From positions 1-14,721 of the forward strand of contig CAYOKT010000069.1 in NCBI GenBank assembly GCA_964404605.1: a DNA stretch of 14,721 nt. Direction: 5' to 3'. The notes under the pieces are model-generated. The model was not told the origin of the DNA. It was given only the letters and a program-made list of their open reading frames with translations, and ran no database searches. The DNA comes from CAYOKT01 sp964404605. Its GTDB lineage: Bacteria > Electryoneota > Electryoneia > Electryoneales > Electryoneaceae. Every line of letters begins with the position of its first letter. Positions within the stretch are counted from its first letter, which is position 1. The translations under genes and the position numbers were made by a program. Below, piece by piece: positions 1 through 6,970 of the stretch.

Positions 1-1061
1 TCCCCGGCGAGAACGAGGATCGCCTTCGCCGCGCGCTCGGCGGCCCGGCCGTCGATCGGCCCGACGAGGCGCGGACCGTACCGCCGGCGCAGTTCAGCCT
101 TCTCCTCCGGGTGGGCGAAACAACGGTCCACCGCCGCGGTCATCTCCCCGGCGGAGCCCACCTGCAGGCCCACATCCCGCCAGGCGTACTCGATATCGTT
201 CGGATCGTAGTGGTGGAAGTTCTCCCGCAGCGGGTTGTTCACCAGCACGACCGGCTTGTCCAGCGCGATGGCTTCCATGTAGGCGGAGGAGACGTCGGAG
301 AGGACGACATCCGCGGCGACGAGACTCGGGGTCAGGTCCTCCTCCTCGACGAACCGGATCCGCTCCTCCAGCAGGGCCAGCAGGCGGTACATCTCGGTCC
401 AGATCGGGGGAGCCATGCCGTGCAGCTTAATCAGCAGCCACCGCCCGCCCCGGACCAGCTCGCGCACCCTGTCGGTGAGGACCGGCACCGCGGACAATTC
501 GAGGTTGTAGGTCGGCGCGAAGAGGATGACTTCGGCCCCCTCCGGAACGCCGAACCGCGCCCGGGCGCTTGAGCGGGTCAGTTCGCCCCGGCCCACGGGG
601 TCGAACTTGACGAATCCGGTCGCGAGGACGGGCTTGTGCAGCACCTGGCGGAGTACCTCGGCGTGGTGCTCCCCGGGCACGCAGATCAGGTCCGCGCCGT
701 TCTCGCGCTGCACATCGCGGGCTGTCGTGTAGAACGTCCCCTTGCTGATCAGGCCGTGGTTCACATTGGCGATCTTCCCGCCCCAGTCGATCCCGGAGAA
801 GTCGGCGTCGGCAACCACCGTGACATGGGGAGCCCACCTCCGCACCTCCGTCACCGGAATCCATTCGATGCCTTTCAGCTCGAGTTCACGGGCCTGCGCC
901 GGGGTCAGCCCGATGCCGGGCAGGTTCTCCCGCGAGGGGACATAGGGGGGCGAGGAGACGCGGATCTCCACCCGCGGCTCATGCTCAGCCAGCCAGGCGC
1001 GGATCGGTTCGAGGTGGGGCAGGTGGAGGTTGCGTTTCGCGTAGAAGAGAACCCTGGTCAT
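1..1061 (-). CDS. CDP-glycerol glycerophosphotransferase-like protein (3' end lost at window edge)
   Basis: Translating the minus strand from the ATG at 1061 gives 353 open codons running off the left edge, so the C-terminus is missing. It looks like the Glyphos_transf (TagF/TagB-like) family, GT-B-fold enzymes that move glycerol- or ribitol-phosphate from a CDP-activated donor to a glycan at the inner membrane face. Visible marks are an N-terminal strand (MTRVLFYAKRN), NHGLISKG around residues 101-108 with the His matching the first catalytic His of TagF, LIKLHG around 210-215 with the second His, and LSDVSSAYMEAIALDKPVVL at 254-273. The residue after the second His is Gly rather than the usual Pro. 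The start follows a GGGAGA ribosome site about 8 nt upstream, 38 nt after gpsA. It is a paralog of the protein at 2122-4152. Family is clear; polyol substrate is inference. Confidence 0.85.
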   Translation of the reverse strand, partial: MTRVLFYAKRNLHLPHLEPIRAWLAEHEPRVEIRVSSPPYVPSRENLPGIGLTPAQARELELKGIEWIPVTEVRRWAPHVTVVADADFSGIDWGGKIANVNHGLISKGTFYTTARDVQRENGADLICVPGEHHAEVLRQVLHKPVLATGFVKFDPVGRGELTRSSARARFGVPEGAEVILFAPTYNLELSAVPVLTDRVRELVRGGRWLLIKLHGMAPPIWTEMYRLLALLEERIRFVEEEDLTPSLVAADVVLSDVSSAYMEAIALDKPVVLVNNPLRENFHHYDPNDIEYAWRDVGLQVGSAGEMTAAVDRCFAHPEEKAELRRRYGPRLVGPIDGRAAERAAKAILVLAG

Positions 1062-1099
1062 CGACGTTCTCCCGGGCTGTGTTCACCTTCGCGCATCGC

Positions 1100-2125
1100 T
1101 CACCGCCTGTGCCCGTTGGCCGGGGCGCCGTAATGCAGCACGGTCTCGACGAGTCGTTCCCCCGGGTCCTGCGGTTGCTCGAAGACGATGTGCTGGATGG
1201 TCGAGAACAGGGGCAGCGGAAGGTTCAACTCCTCGAGGCGGGTGACCGTCTTCAGCATCTCGACCCCTTCGACCACCATCCCGACCTCGCCGAGCGCCGC
1301 TTCGCTGTCCCTGCCCTGCGCGAGAAGCTGCCCGAAGCGCCGGTTCCGCCCGGAGGGGCTCAGGCTGGAGGTGACCATGTCGCCGAGGCCCGCGATGCCG
1401 TACACCGTGCTCTCGGCGGCCCCCATGAAGGTCGCGAGGGTGACGAATTCCCGCATCCCGTAGGTCATCAGCAGGCCGATGAAGTTGTCCCCGAGGTCGT
1501 GGCCGTCGGCGAGCCCGATGGCGATGGCGAGAATGCCTTTCAACGACGCACAGAGTTCGACACCCCGCAGGTCACGGCTGGTCTCGAAGACGAGGCGGTC
1601 ATGCCGCAGCAGGCGCATCGCCCGGCTGAGGGCTTCCAGCCGTTTCCCGGCGAGTACAGCACGCGCGGGCTTGCCCGCCGCGATTTCCCGGGCGATGTTC
1701 GGCCCGCTGAGGGAGACGATGTCGCTCTCCGGCAGCAGTTCGATGAGCACCTCGCTCATCGTCTTCAGGCTCTCGTGCTCGAACCCCTTGGCGGCGTTGA
1801 TCACCAGCCTGCCGGCGAGCTGTCCGGTGACAGGCTGGACAGCGCTGCGGACCTTGTGACTCGGCACGGCGATGAGGAGAGCGTCCTCCGGCTCCAGGTC
1901 GCTCCCGCCGGCCGGTTCGACCGCCAGCTCCCCGGGCAGGGTGACACCCGGCAGGTAGGCGTGGTTCTCCCGCTCCCGCGCCATCTGTTCCGCCTGCCCG
2001 GGTGTGCGGGTCCAGAGCAGGGTGGGACGGCGCTCCGCGTAGAGGGTCGCGAGGGCCGTGCCCCAGTTTCCCGCGCCGAGAATGACCAGCCTGCCGACCG
2101 GTTTCTGCGCGCCCGCCTTCGTCAT
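1100..2125 (-). CDS. gpsA: NAD(P)+-dependent glycerol-3-phosphate dehydrogenase GpsA
   Basis: This cytoplasmic enzyme reduces dihydroxyacetone phosphate to sn-glycerol-3-phosphate, the precursor of phospholipids and of CDP-glycerol. The 341-residue length is normal for the family. Visible motifs are the Rossmann loop GAGNWG at 17-22, NAAKG at 110-114 (substrate-pocket Lys113), SGPN at 140-143, the helix LCASLKGILAIAIG at 191-204 with catalytic Lys196, GLGDM at 246-250, and the phosphate-binding region SGRNRRFG at 258-265. The ATG at 2125 overlaps the TGA of the upstream gene (ATGA), which fixes the start and implies translational coupling. The open frame continues upstream to 2920, but that part is out of register with the family and overlaps the neighbouring gene. 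Its place between two glycerophosphotransferase-like genes suggests a dedicated glycerol-3-phosphate supply for glycan decoration, although it may also serve lipid synthesis. Confidence 0.97.
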   Translation of the reverse strand: MTKAGAQKPVGRLVILGAGNWGTALATLYAERRPTLLWTRTPGQAEQMARERENHAYLPGVTLPGELAVEPAGGSDLEPEDALLIAVPSHKVRSAVQPVTGQLAGRLVINAAKGFEHESLKTMSEVLIELLPESDIVSLSGPNIAREIAAGKPARAVLAGKRLEALSRAMRLLRHDRLVFETSRDLRGVELCASLKGILAIAIGLADGHDLGDNFIGLLMTYGMREFVTLATFMGAAESTVYGIAGLGDMVTSSLSPSGRNRRFGQLLAQGRDSEAALGEVGMVVEGVEMLKTVTRLEELNLPLPLFSTIQHIVFEQPQDPGERLVETVLHYGAPANGHRR

Positions 2126-4152
2126 GGCGTGGCTCCCATCTCGTCGAAATCGACCCCGAGGCGACCCGCCAGGGCGAGAACTTCCTCGTCCCCGGGGTTC
2201 TCCTCCCAGGCCGCGCGGAGGTGACGGAGCGCTTCCGCCGGCCTGCCGCGCTTCTCGAAGTGCAGCGCGAGGCGCAGGTGGCCGCTTCCGTTCCCGTTCT
2301 TCCCCCTGGTAGCCGGTCCGGCCGGGGTTGAGGGCGCCGGGCCGCTTGCTGAGCGGGGGACGATCCGCCCGATCCATGCCGCCAGCTCTTCGACCCGCCG
2401 CTCGACGGCTTCCCGCTGCCCGGGGGCCAGGGGCGGCCGCAGGGCGTCCAGGTCGACCGGGGCCCGGCGCGGGGTGCGAACGACCACATCGAGGGCGAGG
2501 AGCGCCCGCTCGAACGCGCCGGGCGCGGGAGGCCGTCCGGAGCGCGCCTGCTCCAGCAGGATGTCCGCGGCCGGGGTTCCGGCCCGTGCGGCCCACACAT
2601 CGGTGTGCGGCGGGCCGTGCAGCGGGGCCGTTTGCGCCACCAGGGCGCTCTTCACCTGCCGGTCCAGCTCGAGGGCATCCTCCACCACCCCGGGGCCGAG
2701 CCCGATGCGCTGGGCGGGGTCCTGCGCGGGGGAGCCGCCGGGAATCATCGGAAGGACGGCGGCGAGACCGGGGTCGCGGCGGAGGTGGTTGACAAGCCGG
2801 AACAGCCAGCGGTCCCCCGTCTCCGTCCCCGGGGCAAGGTACACGATGTGCACCGTCCCCGGCGGGAGCGAAGAGGCGCCGGCCCCCTCCGGCGGGAGGA
2901 CCCTCAGCCTGTCGCCCCATTTCGCCCGCAGGGGCGCGAAGTCCGCGCCTGCGCCTCCGCGGTCGACGAGGACCACCTGTGCGTGGTCGCCGCCCCGGGC
3001 CAGGGCGACATCCGCCGCTTCTCCCGCCGCGGTTTCACGGCCGGCTTCGACGGGGATGAACACCACCGTCGTACCGGCGAGTGTCGCTACGGGGTCGTAT
3101 CGCCCGGCGAGCAGGTCGCGCACCGCCTGGACGATTCGCTGCGAGCTGCGTCCATCCCTCGCGACCAGGAGCTGTTCGGCCGCGCGCCGCCTGCGTTCAG
3201 CCTTCTCCCCGGGGTGGGCGAGGCAGTGACGGACCGCGGCGACGACCTCCCCGAAGGTGGAGGCTTCCACCCCCACATCCCGCCAGGCGTACTCGATGTC
3301 CCGGGGGTCGTAGTTGGGATACTCCCCCACGTTCGGGTTGTTGAACAGCACCACCGGCTTGTCGAGGAGGATGAACTCCATGAAGGCGGAGGAGACATCC
3401 GAAAGCATCACATCCGCCATCTGCATGTAGGGAACGAGGTCGAGATCGGCGATGAAGAGGATGTTCGGATGGTTGTCGGCGAGGCGCAGGTGCGCCTCGC
3501 TGAACTCCGGCGGGGTGGAGGGGTGGAGTTTGATCAGCAGGTAGGTATCATCGTCCGCGAGCGCGCGGACCCGCGTCCAGAGGATGGGAATCGCCGAGAG
3601 TTCCGGGTTGAAGGTGGGGGCGTAGAGCACCACCTTTTTCGCCGGGTCCAGCCGCAGCCTTCTCATCAGGACGTCGCGGGGCGCGAAGCTGCCGTTGAAC
3701 AGGGGGTCCAGCTTGGCCATTCCGGTGGCGGCCACCGGGATGAACACCTTCCCGCTCTCCTCGATTCTCCGCTTGTGGTACGGGCCGGGGACGCAGAGCA
3801 GGTGCTCGAGGTTCTCGCGGTGAATGAACCCGGAGTCGGTGAAATACTGCCCCTTGGAGAGGAGGCCGTGCCCGACGTTGACGATTTTCCCCCCGTTCTC
3901 CACCAGGGGAGCGACGTTGTCGGCGATGAGGGTGACATCGGCGTTCCACTCCTGCGGCGTCCTCACGAAGGGGAACGGCTGCTTCCTCAGGGCGGCCTCC
4001 TCTTCGGGGAGCAGGCCCGCGCGGATCTCCCGGTCGTACGGGTGGAGCGCGAAGGCGATCTCGAACCCCCCGGTGCGGTTCATCGCATGCGCGATCGGCA
4101 GCAGAATCGGGACATGGACGTTCTTGTAGAAGTAGAACAGCGCGCGGGCCAT
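2122..4152 (-). CDS. Glycerophosphotransferase-like enzyme fused to degenerate GT-A-like domain and TPR tail
   Basis: A 676-residue protein. Residues 1-352 form a Glyphos_transf (CDP-glycerol glycerophosphotransferase-like) domain: MARALFYFYKN at the N-terminus, NVGHGLLSKG at 92-101 (candidate catalytic His95), LYAPTFNPELS at 176-186, LIKLHPS at 206-212 (His210), and LSDVSSAFMEFILLDKPVVL at 250-269. Residues 360-475 resemble a GT2 (GT-A) fold with a broken active site: a VVLVDRGG strand where active enzymes have VDDGS, then LAPGTETGDRWLFRLVNHLR where a DXD would be expected. Residues 500-600 look helical, 601-622 are a Pro/Ala/Gly linker, and 623-665 resemble one or two TPR helices. The start at 4152 lies 1 nt after the upstream stop with a purine-rich GGAGGGAGGGG ribosome site; the frame is open to 4401, but that part only shadows the upstream gene. 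The stop overlaps the gpsA start. Domain 1 is clear; the later domains are my reading of the pattern. Confidence 0.85.
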   Translation of the reverse strand: MARALFYFYKNVHVPILLPIAHAMNRTGGFEIAFALHPYDREIRAGLLPEEEAALRKQPFPFVRTPQEWNADVTLIADNVAPLVENGGKIVNVGHGLLSKGQYFTDSGFIHRENLEHLLCVPGPYHKRRIEESGKVFIPVAATGMAKLDPLFNGSFAPRDVLMRRLRLDPAKKVVLYAPTFNPELSAIPILWTRVRALADDDTYLLIKLHPSTPPEFSEAHLRLADNHPNILFIADLDLVPYMQMADVMLSDVSSAFMEFILLDKPVVLFNNPNVGEYPNYDPRDIEYAWRDVGVEASTFGEVVAAVRHCLAHPGEKAERRRRAAEQLLVARDGRSSQRIVQAVRDLLAGRYDPVATLAGTTVVFIPVEAGRETAAGEAADVALARGGDHAQVVLVDRGGAGADFAPLRAKWGDRLRVLPPEGAGASSLPPGTVHIVYLAPGTETGDRWLFRLVNHLRRDPGLAAVLPMIPGGSPAQDPAQRIGLGPGVVEDALELDRQVKSALVAQTAPLHGPPHTDVWAARAGTPAADILLEQARSGRPPAPGAFERALLALDVVVRTPRRAPVDLDALRPPLAPGQREAVERRVEELAAWIGRIVPRSASGPAPSTPAGPATRGKNGNGSGHLRLALHFEKRGRPAEALRHLRAAWEENPGDEEVLALAGRLGVDFDEMGATP

Positions 4153-4153
4153 G

Positions 4154-6970
4154 CTATCCCCTCCCTCCGGCTTCGACGGCTGCGTCCTCCGGTTCGCCCT
4201 CGGTGACATCACCCAGGGGCTGCCAGGCGAGTTCGATGTTCTCGGGCGGCAGGGGGGAATCGATCCCCATCCGGCTCTCCGGGACAGCTTTGTCATCCAC
4301 CGTGGCGCCGGTTGAAATCTCGCCCTCTGCGCCTGCCGCGAGGTGGGCGAAACCCGGAACCACCGGCCGCCTTCCGCCGAGGAGATCGCGGTACAGCCCA
4401 AGAGTCACCCCGGCGATCTCCTCGATGGTGGGCACGGCGGGGATTCCCGCGGAAAGACGCTCCACGGTGCCCCTGTCCCGGAATGCCCGGAGCAGTTGCT
4501 CCCGCAGGTCTTCCACCGAGCCGGCACGGAACAGCAGACCGTTCACCCCGTGCCGGACCATCTCGGGGATGCCGCCGGTGTCCGCGGCGATCACCGGGGT
4601 GCGGTTGAGGAACGCCTCGAGGACGGTGAGCGGGTGGTTGTCCATGCGCGAGGGGACCACCGCGATGTCCACTCCGGCGTAGAGGCGGGGCAGCTCGCCC
4701 GGCGTGTATTCCCCGCGGAACTCCACGTTCGGCAGCCGTCCGGCCGCGGCGATCACCCGCTTCCCGTACTCCTCCTCGTCGACCGTTTTTCCGCGGATCA
4801 CCAGCCGCGCTCCCGCGAGCGCCGGGTGGTCGAAGGCCTTCACCAGCAGGTCCAGTCCCTTGCGCTGGATGATCTGCCCGAAGAAGCCGAAGACGAATGG
4901 TTCGTGCTTCTCCTTCGGCAGGGGGTTCATCGGTTCGCTGCCGCAGGGCAGGTACTGTACCCCGGTGAGCCCGTACTCGGCGAAGAGGTCACGGAAGTAT
5001 TCGCTTGGCGCGAGGGCGAGGTCGATCTGCGCAAACGCCCTTTGGAACATCTCCCGGCGCTTCCGCTTGTAGTCGAGGGCCGTGTTCAGCACCGCCGGGT
5101 CCGGCGGCAGGCCAAGGGTGCGCAGGTAGCAATCGGCGCACTTATGGTAGGATTCCGGCCCGTTGCAGATCGAGCCGTCGGGCTGCACGAGGTGCCAGCG
5201 GTCGCAGATCAGCCAGAAATCATGCAGCGTCATCACCACCGGCAGGCCATGCCGCTTGGCGCTGAAAAGCGGTGCGGTGGACAACTGGCCGAAACCGTGA
5301 ATATGCACCAGGTCGAAATGGTGTTCGCCCAGGAAACGGTCGAAGACCTGCTCCACCCGGACGTTGAACACCTTCTCGTGCTCGTAGTTATCATCCTTCG
5401 CCAGCTTGTGGACGACGATTCCCTCGTAGATGCTCGTGTGGATGCGGTAATCGGGCTCGAGATCGCCCCGCACCACGGGGAAGATGACTTCGACTTCGAC
5501 TCCCCGTGACTTGAGCTGTTTCGCCAGTTTCAGGGCGTAGAGCTGCGCGCCGGCGACACGGTGCGGGGGAAAGTCATGACAGATGAAGAGCACCTTTCGC
5601 GGAGATGCCTGGGGGTACCCGGCCGGTGAGGCCGCCGTTACGGCCGTTTGATGGCTTTGATCGCCGGGTTTTCCCGCGCCGGGGGAGCAGGGAGGAGCGG
5701 CGGCCCGGTCCTCTCCGCCTTCAGCGCGTTCCGTTCCGTCCTCCGGGCGATGGGACGGTTCGACGGCGAACCGGCGCGGCGCGGACGCCTCCAGCTCGGC
5801 CAGCCGGTCGGTGAGGACCAGGGAGCCGGGGATCTCCCTCTGCTGCGCGAGGCTGTCGATGGCCCCCCGGTCGAGCGCCCGGTAGGCTTCCGGGTGAGCG
5901 AGGACGATTTGCAGCTTGCAGCGGAGATCATGATCCCGCACCGTGTTGATCAAGTGGGAGACACCCGTTTCGCTCCGGTGATAGAAGAAGAGCACCTCGG
6001 GCAATGGTTCGGGGCGGAACCCGGCGAGGGTCGCCCGGATCCAGAACTCCCAGTCCTCGAGCCCCTCGCGCATCGTCTCGAGCATTCCGCCCAGCTCTTC
6101 CCAAACTTCGCGACGCATCAGCATCGTGATGTTGAACAGGTTGCGCGAAAGCTGGACTTCCAGGCTGAAGGGCTCGTAGCCGTAGAGCCGGTTGACCTCG
6201 CCGTATTGCAGGGTGAGCGGCTGAATCCATGCCGCGGCGGGCGAGGCGGCCAGCCGTTCGCGGGAGCGCTCGAGGAAGCGGGGTGCGATCGTGTCGTCCG
6301 AATCGAGCATCAGGAGGAAGCGGCCGCGCGATTCATCGACCCCGCGGTTCCGGGCCGCCGCCCGGCCGAGGTTGCGCGGGAGTTCCAGCACCCGGATGCG
6401 GCCATGGGGATCCAGCCCCGCCAACCGGCGCATCTCGCGGCCGGTGTCGTCCGAGGAGCCGTCATCGACGAGGAGCATCTCCCAGCCGGAAACGGTCTGC
6501 GCGAGCACGCTGCGCACCGTCTTCTCGAGTCCCTCGGTGCGGTTATGGGAGGGGGTGATGATGCTGATTTCGGGGTGCTCCGGGTCGGCGGGCGGGGAGA
6601 GGGAGGAGGCCCCTCCGGCCTGCGCCTGCGAACGGATCCACTCCATCACCCGCGGGGCGTTCCAGAAAGCCGCCTGGCGGCGGATGACACCGCTCAAGCG
6701 GTCAGAACCGGCCGCGTTTTCCAGGTCCTGCAGGGCGCGCTCCTCGCGGGCGGCCCGGTAGGCTTCCCCGGCGCGCTGTTCGATCAGCCTCAGGGTCTTG
6801 ATCGCGGGGACGCAACCCGGGTCGATCTCGAGGGCGCCGTCCAGCGCCCGGACCGCCATGCCGGCATCGCCCGAGCGGAGTGCCTCCTCGGCCCTGTGCA
6901 GCAGGCTTTCGGTTCTCCCGCCGTTCCCGCCGGCGGGGGTCTCACCTGAGAGTGGTTTCCGTAGCGTCAC
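4154..6970 (-). CDS. Bifunctional GT2-GT4 glycosyltransferase with N-terminal TPR-like segment
   Basis: A 938-residue fusion that should add two sugars to a surface glycan from nucleotide-sugar donors in the cytoplasm. Residues 20-65 look like a TPR pair (HRAEEALRSGDAGMAVRAL, ALEIDPG). A GT-A domain spans about 133-370: EISIITPSHNR, VDDGSSDD at 168-175, the metal-binding DSD at 223-225, and catalytic-base region EDWEFW at 305-310. A Pro/Ala/Gly-rich linker covers 400-455. A GT-B family 4 domain spans about 458-865: HRVAGAQLYALKLAKQL at 470-486, FGQIIQRKGLDLL at 697-709, and MDNHPLTVLEAF at 776-787, where Asp777 replaces the first Glu of the usual E-x7-E. Cys589, 602, 611 and 614 form a possible metal cluster. 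The C-terminal 70 residues are acidic and low in complexity. It starts with GTG at 6970, preceded by GAGGA, and overlaps the upstream gene by 29 nt. Sugar specificity cannot be told. Confidence 0.88.
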   Translation of the reverse strand: MTLRKPLSGETPAGGNGGRTESLLHRAEEALRSGDAGMAVRALDGALEIDPGCVPAIKTLRLIEQRAGEAYRAAREERALQDLENAAGSDRLSGVIRRQAAFWNAPRVMEWIRSQAQAGGASSLSPPADPEHPEISIITPSHNRTEGLEKTVRSVLAQTVSGWEMLLVDDGSSDDTGREMRRLAGLDPHGRIRVLELPRNLGRAAARNRGVDESRGRFLLMLDSDDTIAPRFLERSRERLAASPAAAWIQPLTLQYGEVNRLYGYEPFSLEVQLSRNLFNITMLMRREVWEELGGMLETMREGLEDWEFWIRATLAGFRPEPLPEVLFFYHRSETGVSHLINTVRDHDLRCKLQIVLAHPEAYRALDRGAIDSLAQQREIPGSLVLTDRLAELEASAPRRFAVEPSHRPEDGTERAEGGEDRAAAPPCSPGAGKPGDQSHQTAVTAASPAGYPQASPRKVLFICHDFPPHRVAGAQLYALKLAKQLKSRGVEVEVIFPVVRGDLEPDYRIHTSIYEGIVVHKLAKDDNYEHEKVFNVRVEQVFDRFLGEHHFDLVHIHGFGQLSTAPLFSAKRHGLPVVMTLHDFWLICDRWHLVQPDGSICNGPESYHKCADCYLRTLGLPPDPAVLNTALDYKRKRREMFQRAFAQIDLALAPSEYFRDLFAEYGLTGVQYLPCGSEPMNPLPKEKHEPFVFGFFGQIIQRKGLDLLVKAFDHPALAGARLVIRGKTVDEEEYGKRVIAAAGRLPNVEFRGEYTPGELPRLYAGVDIAVVPSRMDNHPLTVLEAFLNRTPVIAADTGGIPEMVRHGVNGLLFRAGSVEDLREQLLRAFRDRGTVERLSAGIPAVPTIEEIAGVTLGLYRDLLGGRRPVVPGFAHLAAGAEGEISTGATVDDKAVPESRMGIDSPLPPENIELAWQPLGDVTEGEPEDAAVEAGGRG

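Noticed and set aside
1079..2224. Long plus-strand open frame across gpsA
   Set aside because: It mirrors the gpsA coding strand; its peptide is Arg/Pro/His-rich with no family pattern, while the minus strand carries every GpsA motif.
2605..4206. 533-codon plus-strand open frame across the glycerophosphotransferase gene
   Set aside because: Antisense shadow typical of high-GC DNA; no recognisable domain, whereas the minus frame has clear Glyphos_transf motifs.
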